The notes: generated by a model not told the origin, from the sequence alone. A stretch of 64,000 nt of DNA from Acridotheres tristis (GCA_037013685.1 CM072898.1:992001-1056000), one strand, 5' to 3'. Shown: positions 49,151 through 62,500, counted from the first letter of the stretch. Numbers and translations: made by a program.

Positions 49151-52100
49151 CCCCTCTGAAATGAGGGGCAGTCTCAGGCAATGCTCCCTGTCCAGCCCAG
49201 GTTAATCCCACTGCCAACCCCACTGTGTGCAGGTTTCCAGCATCGCACTCATCCTGCCCTGCACAGAGCCACAGGTGCTTGGAAATTAAATTCTCTCATC
49301 CAGATTAAGGTAAATTTACAAAGTGGGATTCCCACAACACCAAAGCACATGGTTTAGACAACCCAAATCTCTAATCAATCAGAAACTCTAAGGGGAAATA
49401 AATGCACCAAGGGAGCATTCTGGAAGAGAAGCAGGTTCAGAATTGCTCAGGAAACACTGGCACATGCATCAGGGACGTTCAGAGATTTTACCTTGGCCAG
49501 TCAGGTGCAGAACACAGCCCAGGCTGGTTCACCTGGAGTGGAGTGGAATGTCTGGACTCAAGATTTAGATAAGGAAAAAAAAAAAAAGTGAGCTCTATTT
49601 TGAAACTGGAAAGGATGAATTTATAAATCTGTCTGAAAATCCCCCCCATTAATTTGTCACCTAGCAGTTTTTGTGCCATAGATATTCTTCAAGGTGTTTT
49701 GTTTGTTGGCCATGTACTGTTTTTCAAAATAACCTTTGGAAAATCAAAGTGGTTTTATGTTTTCATATGAACAACAGTGAAATTTGCTGCTATTTGTTTT
49801 TTCCTGTGGTCACTGACTCCTGAAGGTTAGCATCACCAAATTTTGTCACTCCGTTTATTGACAGGTCTGGAATAAGAGAATAAAAGCTTGGATGATTCAC
49901 TGATGTTGAACATTATCAGGAGCAGCCCTGTGTAATAGGAGGGAGCACTTTTTATTCCCATAACCATGACCATGACAACTGCCTGTAGGATGAAGCTGAA
50001 GGGAGAATATGAATGAAGACTTTCAAATATAGTTTTATATGAAAAAGTGTTTGTGTCTTGAAAGCATAAGGTACATCAAATGATACAGGAAGTGAAGTCT
50101 AAAGATTTTTCACTTTTTATATATTTTTCACATATTTGTACCTTTGTTAATACATGGTTATAACTTTTAATACTTTTCCTGCCCTCTCCCAGAGTTTAAC
50201 AAACCCTTACTAATACCCTTGAAGTTCTGTTTAGCCTTGCTTAGCAAGGACACTTTGTTTTGCACCATACGTGGTTGGCACAATAAATAAATAAAGTATA
50301 GGGCTAAAAGGTCAGGGAGGAGGGCTCCAATGGGGCAGAACCCAGGGGGATATCACCTAAACAATTGCTCTTCTACCGGGACAATATTTGATAGGTGAAC
50401 AATTCAAGTAACCTTATAAAAATTGCAGAAATACAGCATCACCTGTGCATGTCATCATGTTGTTCATCATGAAGGTTTTCAGCTAAAAACTTGCTTTTGA
50501 ATTATCATTTTAACAGTGTTGGGAAAGGTTTTGTGCTTTATTCCAGGCAGCAGAAGCACTTCTCAAACCTCACTGTACCTAATGCTGGCTCTAGAAACCA
50601 AACTGACATTTTCAGACCACATGGCACCAATATTCTGAGCCCTGCTATCAGCAGGGTCTCTGGCTTCAACAAGAATTGTTTAGGGGGATTTTAACAGAAA
50701 TCTTCAGAGAGTGATTTACTCCTGAAAGTAAAGATAAATATTAAGTATGTAATCACCTGTGTGAGCAGAAGCAGATGTGCAATTTGAACCCAAATCCATC
50801 AGCACCCACTCCCAAAGAGCAGCAGCACTGTGGGGTTTGCCTCTTGCAGCTGATAATACAGTTAATAAACACATGACTTACATTAGAGAACAATGAATCT
50901 CTGCTGGCGTGCTAATTAAAAACCCAGTATTACATTACTTCCTCAAGGGCTCATTTTATAATTTTTAGGATTATAGCACATTGATTAATTTATACAAGTT
51001 TTTAATCCCCTAGTATTTAATGAAGTCTAGGAACTTGGGAACATGTGCATAATTCAGATTTGTATAATTTTATTACATGGGAGAAAAGTTAAACTGGTCA
51101 TGTGCTACTTTATGTAGAAAAGTGTCTGAGCTCACCAGTTCAACCATCATCCTATTAACCATTTGCAACAAAAACATTTGAGCCTAAATTAATTCTGGGG
51201 TTATTAGATTATTTTTCAGCTTGCTAAGGACTCCAACAAGCATTGCTTGTCTTATGTGCTTGACAACTGCCTTTTAATTAGCTGCTGTGGAACAACTGAG
51301 CACAGTGGGAAACTAATATCTGCTGGAGTTATCTTCCACAGCATTTAGAGTGCCTCGGAAACAACATTGACATTACCCTGCACAGCCTCAGAGTTCCCCA
51401 TCCTGGGAGTTAGAAATGCCTGGCTGCAAGGAGAGCTTCAAAAATGCATTGCAAATAAACACTATGGCAAAGTTAATTGTTGAGGAGAAAATATTCTACA
51501 AAGATAAAATTGTATTTTAGGCTGGTTTCTGGTTCATTTTTACAGCCTCAAAAATGCAGCTCAATCACTTATTAGACCCAACCACAAAGCACAGGCTTAA
51601 AAACAAAAGAATTTTATTTTAAGTCTTCTGCACACAATGTAAATATCTCCAAAGCTACGGTTTCAGGAAATATAATCCTGAGTTTAAGCTCCAGCCTTCT
51701 TCTACTTCACGGGGGGAGGGGGAACAAAACAAACAAACCAACCCAAAAGGAAACACAGGCACTGAATTTAAGTTGTGTTTAACCAGACCTTATTGTAGGT
51801 CAGGGACAGACCCAACTCTGGGCATTAATCAAAAGCAGCAGAACATTTTTGGATAAACAGAGCTTGTTTCCTGGTAGAGTGATGGCTAAAGAGAAACATC
51901 CCTGAAGCCCCAGCTCTCTACAAAGTGTAGCTACAAAGGAGGGAGATGGATTATTCCGAGCACTGAACATTATTACAGAGGTGGGGGCACAGTTCTATTT
52001 AACAGCACTTCCAGAGTCTGCAAATATTTCACTTGGGATACTCCAAGTTGTGAGGCATTAAAAAAAAAGGGGGGGAAAAAAAGTAAACTTGCACAGTCAC

Positions 52101-53371
52101 AAGTACAAGCTGAGCCTGACCAGTGAATCTGCTTAAAGACAAGATTTATGAACAATCCCTTAATGACATACTGCACAAAATATCTCCTTTTTTTTTTTTT
52201 TTGTCATCTGTTGGTTTTACAGACCAACCGTTTCAATTTTCTCTCTTTAATTTTGACTTACCAGATTAAGATGATAATAAAGAATTTTTTAAAAAGACAC
52301 ATGCATGTTGGTTAAGTAACAATTAGAATTGAGAAGCACGGTGTGTACTCGGAGAGTTTGGGATTTGCATTCTGCATCACATCACTTTTCTGTGGCAGCA
52401 CTCACAGGGCTGTAACCACCCGAACATGGCATTGCCCAGGTGGGCACAGATAAAGACATTTGCTGGTACATTTATGCTTTCCAAGCACAGGAGGCAGCAG
52501 GATACAAAGCTCTCCCTGGCCCTTGCACAGACCCAGCTCCACAGTGGTGTTACTCAGGAGAGCACCTGCAGTGAGACAGGAACAGCTCCCGTGTTGGTAA
52601 AGGTGGGAAGGTGTCACTGCCAGGTGATAAAAGCTGCTCCAAAACCTAATAACTAACTGGAGTTAACAGACTATTTAAAGACAATTTTTTCCTCTATTTT
52701 AGGAAGATCTAACACTGACAGCAATACTAAAAATTAGACTTTGGTGCTAAAAAGTACTCAGCCATAAAATATTTATCACCTCTCCAGAGGAAACACCTCG
52801 AGATGATGAAATATCTGGGTTTATTCCCATGCACAGTGCAGTTCTGGGCAGGGAGGTGATTATCCAGAAGGGAGAAGTGTCTCTGGGAAGGCTGTGGGAA
52901 GAAAAGACCCTTATTTATTTCAGCTCCCCACAATTACATTTATTTTCTAAATGTTTCTGAAACTTGCACTGGGCTGTCACGTTTCCACCTCATATAGCAG
53001 AAGATGATTAGGGGCATGGACAAGATCCAGGCTGACAGCAAGCCATGCTTTCTATTTGCTCAGTGTAGAGACAATGATAATTTTGGGCTCAGTGTCTTGA
53101 GGAGCCTAGACACAGCACAGGTAACAAGGCTTCTCTGGAACAGCTTTTAATTGCTTTTTGGTCCTTTAAACTTGCAATATCTATAGGGTAAAACGTAAAT
53201 ACTCTGCCATTTTCTCTCATTCTGCATTTTCCATACGGGAAGTTAAATGAAAATAATTATTTCTCAAAATATTTTTTTGAAAGACAGAATAAGCAGAAGT
53301 GATACCTGAGCAGTGCCATAAAACTTTTCATCACCTACCCACACTCACAGGAAGGAATCTCCTGACAGGAG
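49151..53371. other. Non-coding stretch, largely A+T-rich
   Basis: Contains (AATA)n near 50283-50295 and a T15 run at 52188-52202. The segment 50,190-50,440 has LTR-like features (TTATAAAAAT, AATAAATAAATAAA) but no terminal structure was found. Repeat-free A+T-rich DNA at about 50,860-51,330 with TAAT-containing words could be a conserved non-coding element; this is untested. No gene recognised. Confidence 0.45.
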
Positions 53372-53667
53372 GGGGGATTTGGGATCTGCTCCAGGGAACA
53401 GGGACAGGAGGAGAGGGAACGGCCTCAGGCTGGGCAGGGGAGGCTCAGGGTGGACAGCAACAGGAATTTCCCCATGGAAAGGGTGGGCAGGGATTGGCAG
53501 GGGCTGCCCAGGGAGGTTTGGAGTGCCCATCCCTGGAGGTGTCCCAGGAAGGGCTGGAGGTGGCACTCAGAGCTCTGGGCTGGGACAAGGTGGGGCTGGG
53601 GCACAGCTGGGACTCCATGGGCTGGGAGGGCTTTTCCAGCCTCAGGGATCCTGGGATTCTGTTTGTA
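53372..53667 (+). mobile_element. CR1 LINE 3' fragment (plus)
   Basis: It reads through CR1-typical words in order: GGGATCTGCTCCAGGGAACA, GGACAGGAGGAGAGGGAACG, GCCTCAGGCTGGGCAGGGGA, AATTTCCCCATGGAAAGGGT, GAGTGCCCATCCCTGGAGGT, GGGCTTTTCCAGCCTCAGGG and ATCCTGGGATTCTG at the 3' terminus. The subfamily differs from the 18/24-kb pair: its end is CCTCAGGGATCCTG rather than CCCTTCCAACCCAAACC. Frames of up to 152 codons are non-coding by-products. Confidence 0.93.
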
Positions 53668-54059
53668 GGGTACAACTCATCAAATCAAATAAGAGTGTCT
53701 CCTTATAGACTGCACAAGCTCTCTCTGATTAAAAGTCTGTTCAGTATTACTCTTTAGTTTCCCATTAAGAAAACAGAGATGTTTTTGTAGTGCTGCTTCC
53801 GTGGCACCTTGAGCATCCCCAGAAGTCCCTGCTGTCACTGATTATCCACCCATTTGCTGCTCCTTGTTGTCCAGTCACTCCCAGTGCATCCCAGTGCATC
53901 CCAGATGCTCAGCACAGGCGCTGCTCCCCCCCTCCCCCGAAGCCGTGCAAGGCTCCCTGGTGCAGGATCCTGTAGGGAATGGAGCTGCTAATCCCTCCCC
54001 TGAGCACAGGGGACACTCCAACAGCTGACAAGGTGCTGGCTTTAGCCTTCCCTGGGCTG
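53668..54059. other. Short spacer between CR1 and the LTR
   Basis: Unremarkable DNA with a doubled CCCAGTGCATC word near 53880-53900. No gene or element recognised. Confidence 0.5.
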
Positions 54060-54065
54060 AAACAC

Positions 54066-54597
54066 TGCTGCAGCAGAGCTCCTGTTGGGGGTAGAAATGA
54101 GCCAGACAGACTCCGATTCAACAACATGAAAAGGGTCCTGGTTTATTCTTCTTTACAGCTTAGCCATCCTCTGACTTCAGCAGGCTCCCACTGTAGGGTC
54201 CAGCTGCAGACTCCGACTGCTGGCCTGTGTCTGCAAGTGTTGGTTTGCACACACTGAGCACAGCTTTCACCCAGCTCAGCTCTGACTGCAGCCTCCAGTA
54301 GCAGCTCCGATGCCACCAGACCCAGACTGGCCCCACAGCACATCTTTTACTGCAGCAGCTCTCTTCCTTGTTTCATTCTTCTCTGCCTCTGGATTGCTCC
54401 TCCTTTCCTCAGAGCTCCTCTACCTTCTCCAAGCCCTGTTCCTCCAGGCCCTCTGCCAGCCCACCCCTTTTATCACACTTATCTTTATCAGTCACACCTA
54501 TGACCCATTAAGGGCAAGGCTATTCCTCTTCTTTGGTAATTAGTACAACTGTGATTTAGGGGCAAGTTCACCTGTAATCTCTTCTCCTACACCTACA
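54066..54597 (-). mobile_element. Solo LTR with perfect 6-bp target-site duplication
   Basis: A 532-bp element with TG...CA ends (minus-strand start TGTAGGTGTAGGAG at 54597, end TGCTGCAGCA at 54066), flanked by identical hexamers AAACAC at 54060-54065 and 54598-54603. Minus-strand landmarks follow LTR order: TATA-like GATAAAAGGGG near 54465-54475, then the polyadenylation signal AATAAA (plus TTTATT, 54142-54147), then about 75 bp of U5. The six-base duplication is typical of beta-retrovirus-like (ERVK) elements, although that assignment rests on this one feature. No internal retroviral sequence remains, as expected after recombination between the two LTRs of a provirus. The intact duplication suggests a fairly young insertion. 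Confidence 0.92.
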
Positions 54598-54603
54598 AAA
54601 CAC

Positions 54604-55783
54604 CATTTCAAGGGCGCTGACACTGGCTCTGATGTGCAGCCAACACTGCCCAGACACTTCCTGCCACAAGACTCTGCCTTGGTTGCTTATAGGTTTCTCC
54701 ACTTGAATTGCTCTGACTGACATTTTCCATTCCAGGCTGATGTCTGCCTCAGGCGTCTCTTAAATTTCAGCAAAAAATATTCAGCTTTTTTTAGAGAGTA
54801 GTTTATATGGAAAACACACTGTTCTTACCATGGCAAATTTTGCCATTTTATTGAGGCTCTCCTTCACAGTAGAGGCCTGATGTTTTACATAAGTTAATTT
54901 ATGGAGAAGCTGGAAATGTTATCCAAATGTAGACGACTTTTTGGAGTTTGTGGAGAATCACAGATAAGATGGTTCAAGAAGAGGGAATTGCTAATGCTGC
55001 AAATTGAAGCATTGGGAAGTCAGGAGTGGCAGAACTAAGGATAAGCAGCAGCTTTCCTCTGCACATCATCTACCCTTGTATTTCATAATTCAGAAGCTGG
55101 GTGTCTGAATTAAGGTTGCATATCTTGCATTTCCCAAGTTACCAGGCTTTTGTGTTAGCTGGGGTTTTTTTGGCAAGCTACCTCACTCTTTTAAACACTG
55201 GCTGATTTTGTTTTGTAGTTTGCAGTAAAAATAGAATGCCACCTTTACTTCAAAACACCAATCTAGGATTCTCTACCTAAACTCTGTTGAAAACACATAA
55301 AGGTTTCATGCTAAAAAAGCCCCTAAAGCAGACGCTTGATCAAACAAGGCATTGTTGGGGTGGATTGCCTGGGAGGGCTTGTACAGCTGAGTTTAGTAAC
55401 ATCAGGGATCCTGTCTGAGAGCTGTGTTCAGCAGGAGGATCTCTAAATGATTTATGAACAGCTGAATCAATAAGCAACCACTGGTGTTGAAAATGTCTTT
55501 TGAAGTGAGGTATCCTAGTCTGCTTTTACAGTGTCTGCCTGGAGTCCAAAATAAGGAAATAGGGTGAAGATTAACATCTCAAAAGGCTCTGGAGGAACAG
55601 GATTTCCTAAGGATTTCCTAAGGAAATCTTGCCTAGTCATTTAACCACTATTGCCCCTCAGACAAAGGTTCTCTTGCAAGAAAATTGAAGTGTCATGGTA
55701 AAGCCACGGGATTTCAGGAGCTCTGGAATGCAGGAGTTTCCAGTCTGCAGCTGAGACGTGCTGGTTATAATGACACAGATGCA
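54604..55783. other. Non-coding stretch with a tandem/palindromic 11-mer
   Basis: Unique-looking DNA. At 55600-55628 the 11-mer GGATTTCCTAA occurs twice in tandem, and the second copy forms a 17-nt palindrome, GATTTCCT-A-AGGAAATC (55612-55628). No gene recognised. Confidence 0.6.
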
Positions 55784-56012
55784 ATCATGGAATCACAGAA
55801 CAGTTTCAGTTGGAAAGGACCTGAAATCCCATCCCTCCCCTGCCATGGGCAGGGACACCTTCCACTGTCCCAGCTGCTCCAAACCCCAATGTCCAACCTG
55901 GCCTGGGACACTTCCAGGGATGGGAAACGTGTACCAGGGCCTCCCCACCCTCACAGGACAGCATTTCTTCCCAACATCTAACCTAAATTTCCCTTCTTTC
56001 AGTTGGAACCCA
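55784..56012 (-). mobile_element. CR1 LINE 3' fragment (minus)
   Basis: Read on the minus strand it has GGGTTCCAACTGAAAGAAGG, AAATTTAGGTTAGATGTTGG, GAAGAAATGCTGTCC, CATCCCTGGAAGTGTCCCAG, GCCAGGTTGGACATTGGGGT and GGTCCTTTCCAACTGAAACT, ending in TGTGATTCCATGATT, the CR1 3' octamer signature. It is 5'-truncated to about 230 bp. The 3' end retains two octamer-like repeats. Confidence 0.94.
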
Positions 56013-59000
56013 GATGCAAATAAGATTATTGTCAAGAGGAAATGCCAGCATTTTGAAATGCTGAGATTTTGCATCATGCATAATTTTTTGCTTAGATTCT
56101 GGATAAAGAATGTCCGACAAAAACCCCACTAAAAAGAACAGAACACCAAGAAAACTTCCTTTGTTGTTTCCCATTTAGAAATGCCAGAGATGCTGGCAGG
56201 GAACTCCAGGGGCTCTTTGGCTGTCCTTGAGCTGCAGGAGCGGGCTGAGAACACTGTCCCCAGAGCCAAGGACTCCCCACACACACAGTGGTGCAACAAA
56301 CCCTGAGCAAACTGGGGGAAGTCCAAGGCTTTGGGGCATGTTGGTTAAGAGAAGATGTTTCTAGCTTCAGTAAGGGGTCCAAGAGCTGCTGGGTTCACTG
56401 TCACAAACATGAAGAAAAGGCTCTTCAGCTTGCAAGAGTGTTAATGTAAAACTGGAGTCAGACTCCCAGGCTACCGACATCATTATCACAATTTTATCCC
56501 TTAGCTGTAAGTTCTGAGAGAGGGAACAGCAAGATCTAACAATGCACACCTCTATCCAGAGCAACCAAAGTCAGAAATTTGGAGTCTTGATGTTCTGCTA
56601 AGAGCACACAGAAGTTGTATCACTCCACCATCGAGAGTGACAGAATAGCAGCCTCACAGAACTAGCAAATCTGTCATGTAGTCATGGGTTTAACCAATAA
56701 ACTGTGACAGACATCCTCCAAACCATTTTATGAGTGAAAAGCTTGCCGAGTGAAATGCCCTGACCCCCCCCATGATAATTCTGTTCAGAGCCACAAGAAG
56801 TGCCAGGTACGGGAACGGACTGAACTTCACTGACTATCAGCTTCACAGATTAAAGATTTCCTCTGAATTCTTTTTTTTAAGGGGGAGATAACACCAGACA
56901 TCTGGCTGAATTTTAACATTTCTTAGGAGAGACTTGACAAGACAACAGATTCACAGTTAATGAATTCAAAGCTCCATGAATATAGAACAGCTCCAGCTCT
57001 GGAGGATGAGCATTACCTCCAGAGAGCTCAGCTACAGAGCAGGGATGCTTTCTTTTGTCAGGAAGGCTACCCAGCTATGTCACCAGAAAGAATCAGCTGA
57101 TTTCCTTTGGGATCACCAGTGGTTCAGAAAAGCTCTGCCTAGTTAGGATAAAGCACACCAAAAGCATAAGCAAGCAACATAAGGCTGATTATCTTCCCTT
57201 TGAATGAAATTTCCAATTCCTCATGACATGTCAGTGATAGATGCAGAGTTTTTAAAAGACCCTGTGGCAAGAATGAAAGCACTCAGAGGATGAGAGAAAA
57301 GGAAAAGCACATCATAGCTTGCAGAGGGAAAAAAGCTGGCACACAAAGAAGGGTCTTTGACTCGATGTCTGATCAAACAATTCCAAATGGCAGATGGATC
57401 CCTGAAAACAGGAGTTCTATGCTGCCAGCAAGTGCTTTTGCACTAGGACCTGGAAACAACAGAAAATAAACCAGGAGAGCTCAAAATGTCATGGATAATG
57501 TAGGCACATGTTGTAATTAGGCTGCATGAATGTTACCACAAATATTCCCTCTGGTCTTTAGAGCTGTTTGCTGCGGCCACACTGACTCACCTTGCCATGA
57601 GCACTCTGCACACTGGCACAAATATTTGTGGGAAGCAATTTAGAGCCATGGAAACAAAACCCCATCTGCCTGGGTGTGTTCCCTGCATTGTCCCCAGAGT
57701 CAGGCACAGTAAAGGACCAGTGCAACCATGCCCAGTGTGACACAGACATCTCCTCATGGGCCTCTGCCACTGCTGGGGTCCAGGCAAGGGCCAGAGCCCA
57801 AGGCATGGCTATCTCAAAATATCCCTGGAAAACAAACTTGGAAAAAGCACTGGAAATCAAGTGATGTGGCAAACAGGGATTTTTGACCAAATTTTTGACA
57901 ATACTGTTCGTAGCATGGCAGAGTTTAGGACACCAGGTAGAGCAGCATCCTCCATCCCTCCTTTCAGAGCAGGCAAAATGGGAAGGGAAGCACCTGGAAC
58001 ACTTCTAAATGGTTTCCCTTCAGCTGTAAAGGCAGGGACTTCCACCCTGCCCTGTCTCTTCTGGACAACAATGGGTTACACAAGCAGGGAAGGCAGAACC
58101 AGAGAGAGATGCCCTGTCCCCAAAGGTTTCAGCTCCTCTGTGCACACATATCCCTTCACAATGAAAAAAATTGAGCAGGAGCTGTCAACAAAATTATTTT
58201 AGACGAAATCAGATAGCAAAGCATGAGTAATTACTTCGCTAAATCAAGTAATCTCTTTAATCTTGAAAGGAAATTTCAAACCTGCCTTTCAGCAAGCTTT
58301 ATTTCCGTTTCCATACTCAATTTAGGTGTAAAAAGTGTTGGGTTTTATTTTTAAGAAATGCATAGAGGGACTGAACTCTGAAGACCGTGTCTTGTTGAGT
58401 GTGAAGAAATTATTTAAGACAAATTATAGTGCTGTCACACTCATACCTCATAGTTTAAAATAAATCTTGTCATCTAATTATACAAGAGCTTGAGTTTGTT
58501 TAACAAATTTCTCAGAGGTATTTGTGTGGCACTCCATCTCCCTTCGCCTCTGATTACAGCCTATCATTTCAGTCTTTGCCTCCTGCAGCTCTCAGTGTCT
58601 CATTGTGGTGTTTAACAGGTTGCATTTATCACATCCCCTCAGCTGGGCTGAAGCAGATAAAACCATGAAGTCTCAGCACAGTTCTTGGCAAATCACAATT
58701 AAAGAGTTATTTAAAAACAAAGGGGCCCCAAAATGGGATTTCTGCTCCCACTCTAACAACTTTCATTGCAGGAAACTGGGACTCTGAAAATTTCAGAGTT
58801 TTGATGTCCCGCCCACAGGTCTACTGAGAAAATTAAGGGGAGAGGAAAATTTCCCTTGTGTTTTAATTCCCATGAACTGATATTATCAACATGTCAGGGC
58901 AAACTTGACTAGCATCAGCCAAATCATGATAATTATTTCAAAAAAATACAAAGACTGTCTCTTCCCTTCTTGCTTGTCAATGAAGTCAGACCAATTGTGA

Positions 59001-59150
59001 ATTGTTCAAGAGAGTCCTCACTGAGGCAACAAGAGGGGTAAGGAACTGTCATCAAATAAAAATTAAGTTAAGCACAGCTCCCTAGGAAGTGCTTATGATG
59101 CCTTAAGTTTTAGCTTTCATGTTTTTCAGACTCTGCACTGCATTGGTGTG
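56013..59150. other. Non-coding stretch, no feature recognised
   Basis: About 3.1 kb without recognised repeats. The plus frame at 57756-58202 (148 codons) overlaps other frames and shows no domain signature. Near 59129-59162 the word GACTCTGCACT occurs twice about 22 bp apart, just outside the LTR. Confidence 0.5.
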
Positions 59151-59528
59151 TGACTCTGCACTTCACACAAAGTGTTCCAAGTTCTCCTCCCAGCTCAGGC
59201 ACACCAAACAATCCTTTGCCAGCCACACAACCAAGGACACGCTGCAGCTTCAGCCCCAAAAAGTGCAAACAACAGCGAGTTGAGGAGAGAATCTGGGAGG
59301 ATGGGACTGCAGAACCTGGAGCTGGGATTGGACAATGAACCCCAAGATGGGAATGGACCAAAATTGATAGAAGTGTGAAAACTCCTGACCCAGGGTCCAT
59401 CTTGGGTGTAGCCATGGCCAGGTTCTTGTACTGCCCAAGGTGAATCCTTTAAAGGGCTTTTAATAAATCCCTGCTTTATTCCTTTAACTCTGTCCAGCCT
59501 CTGTTCCAGGCAGCCTCTCCAGGTATCA
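59151..59528 (+). mobile_element. LTR of an endogenous retrovirus (same family as 2.4 kb)
   Basis: The 3' half is clear: GGGTGTAGCCATGGCCAGGT, TCTTGTACTGCCCAAGG, polyadenylation signal AATAAA at 59462-59467 within CTTTTAATAAATCCCTGC, then TTTATTCCTTTAACTCTGTC, CAGCCTCTGTTCCAGGC and AGCCTCTCCAGGTATCA at the 3' end (59528). I recall this U5 as common to songbird LTRs. The central part aligns with the minus-strand LTR at 2444-2807. The TATA box is degraded (TTGATAGAAG near 59364). The 5' boundary is a guess: the TG at 59151 gives 378 bp, close to the 364 bp of its relative, but no target duplication was found. No retroviral internal region adjoins it. Confidence 0.75.
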
Positions 59529-62500
59529 CTTCAGCAGCCAATTGTTACAGTCCTGGGGGACTTCACTGCCCAAAGCTTTAAAGACAAACGTGAGCAGTGC
59601 AATTCCAGAGGGAATGTGAAGCCCTTCAGGAGGCTGGCAGGGCTCTGAGTGGCTGGGCCTGACTTTGAGAGATGGCATCTCACAGGTGGTTTTTCACTGG
59701 GAGCCAAGAACAACATTTCTGATCCCCACAATCTGGTTCCTTAGTGCCCCGTGGCTGCTCACACACCAGAGCTGGGAGAATGCCCAGGCCTTGGGAGCAG
59801 CTCAGTGATGTTCTCCCACCCAGGAATTGATAATTCAGGTCATTCCCAGTTCTCTGGCCAGTCTCCTGAGACCCAGCTGTGCCCAGGGGTGCTCCAGGAG
59901 GTGCTCACTAATTGGGCACCTTTCCTTTGGGCTAAGATGTGGCTGACACCACAAGCTGCTAAATTCCATTTTGATGCAGTTTTGAGGCCTCCCCTCAAAC
60001 CTCAAAGGCAAATGTGCCCTTTCATTAACCAGTTGGGAGCATTTCAGCTCATATGGAGGGGACCAACAATTTTAAAAAATTGATTCTATTTGCTTAATTT
60101 TTTTCCTCAGAATTTCTGGCTGCTTCTCTTCCCTTCAGGAAGAGCTGCAGCTGCTTCATCACTTCCTTCAGACAGCTGGGACACATTCCTATTATTGGAC
60201 ATATTCTGCAGGTATCTCACTCGTGGTACCTTGCCTGATTGCATTCAAGAATATCACTGTTGAATTCTACAGTTCATTTCATCAGGAATAAACTGAACTC
60301 TAGTTTTATTTCATTGCTACTGGGTTTCCAATATTGAAATTTAAACCAAAACTTGAAAAAGAAGGGGGGCTATCACAGCCCCACCTGTTTAGTTTACAGT
60401 CTAATATTTCCATCAAAATCTGATGCATATATTCATCCTTTTTACATTTATACAGGATATAATTCAAGATCTTTTAAAACACCACATTTATTCCAACACT
60501 ATCCCAGAATCAGAAGTAGCTGTGAACTTTACTTATCAAAGTAATTATCAGAATCAGTTCTTAGCATCAAAAAAGAGTAAATAAAATTCACAAGCAGCAA
60601 GTCTTTCCCCTCTATTTCAGGAATTTTGAACAAAAACAATAATTAAAAACAAAACCTGAAAAGAACCTGTGTTTTTTCAATGATTCCTCAGTAAATTTCT
60701 TTAGTTTTTGAAGAAGAATTTCCACCAAAGTCCATCTCCATCTTTGGAAGGAGTGAAAGCCCTTTCAGAACAAGAAAGATTTGCCTTTTCCCTCTCTGTC
60801 CCCTGCCCCTCCAAGAGACATTCTTGGTGTTGGCAGTGATGAAAGAAGCTATTTGCTTGTGACAAGAACAAGAAAATCTTACTGATGAAAAGCGAGGCAG
60901 CTTTTCTGTTTGTTTCTCGATAAAATCAATAAAACCCAAAATATGCCAGTCTCACTTTCCATTTTGAAATGCATGGGACAGCCCCAGGGCAGCGTGTTAT
61001 TCCCTCATTATTCTCTCTACTAGTCTTCAAATAATGCTATTTGGGATCAATGATCACCTCAGACATGCTAATATAAGCCCAATTTATTTCCATAATAATT
61101 GGCATGCTGCTATTTAGTGCATTATAAATGGCTGTATAAATAAATCACAGATTCTTACAGTGGCTGTGTGCATTGCAATTTGTCTTTACAGAGTTACTAC
61201 TGTCAGATCAAGTTTTTATCTAGTCTTAATTTTAAGCATTTAATTACATTAGTATTCACACTATATAAAACATACAAAGAGGTCTCAATTATCATTGCCC
61301 TTCATGAAATGAATTAATTTAAGTCATAAACCCACTCTCCTGTAGAGAAGAACATTCAAGAAATCACTGTTTAGCTCATAGACTATCTGGTGTTTTCTTC
61401 CTGTCTAAATGAAATATCCTCACTGTAGCCTAAATGGAGCGCACAAAATGTCCATTTATCATTGTGCTTTTCATCAGCTTTTGAGTCAGAGGAGTGACCC
61501 TTCATCTACTACTTCATTTAAATGTCATGAAGCTTTCAGGGGGATTCTGCCCCATCAGAAATGGTACACATCCTGAAAATCCAACCTCTGAAAGCAACTC
61601 TGGCCTTCATATCTTGCTGAATTTCCCTTTAAAAGGAACTTCTCTAATTATTGCCTTATGTGTTTCAACACATTTCACTTCCAGAAGCTGTACCCATGAT
61701 GGGAAGAATCCCAAAGGATGCTCATCCTGAATCAGCCCAGGCTTAGGAGGGGCCGAATTTTCTAAGGGGGCTGATGAATTATGTCTAAGTTGAGGAGGGA
61801 TTAAAAAAAAAAAACTGCCTTGCCTTGTGCAAGAAAGGAGAAGGGATGAGTTTCTAATGGTCAGAGGGAAAGTTGCAGAAGACCAAGCAGAGCTGGTGGA
61901 ATGGGTGCAGGAGGGGATCAGGGAACTTGGAGCTGGCAAGGTGGCAGCAGAGCCTCACACACTGCCAGGGAAGCCAAGAAACAATATTGGCAGAGAGGGG
62001 CTGGGAAAGGAAAGAGGATAGGAAAGGGTTAATAACTCCAAGCTGGCTCACAGTGGCTTAGTCTCCATGCTCAGCACAGGGACAGAAGCAGGAGCAGGGC
62101 TGGTTCCAAGGAGATCCCTGTACCAGACCCAGAGCCCTGGGCACCATGGGGGTGATTCCCTCTCCTTGGGCAGCTCATGGGGAGGATTATCCAGGGAACA
62201 GACAAGCCTGGACGCCAGCAGGCTCTGCAGCACAGACACCCAGCTCATCCCCCTCCAAGGAGAGCAAAGCTGTCAGCACCAGCTCGAAATTCCCTTTGCA
62301 TGGTGCCCCAGGGCTCAGGGGGCTCCGAGCCAGGGCAGCTTGTGGCAGAAAATCGTGTTCAGCCAACTCTCTGCTCACTGTCCCTGAGAGGCTTTCTCAG
62401 CACCACAGCCGTCACCCAGGGGTCTCCACATGAAATGTATCTCAGAGAAGCTTCCACTGCTGTCCCCCTGTTTCAGAGCACACCCATCCCATCTCTTATA

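Noticed and set aside
50190..50440. LTR-like segment with AATAAATAAATAAA and TTATAAAAAT
   Set aside because: The AATAAA words belong to a short tetramer run, and neither TG...CA ends nor flanking duplications were found.
53299..53757. 152-codon plus-strand frame as a gene
   Set aside because: It lies across a CR1 3' fragment whose sequence order is that of the LINE, with no protein-family motif.
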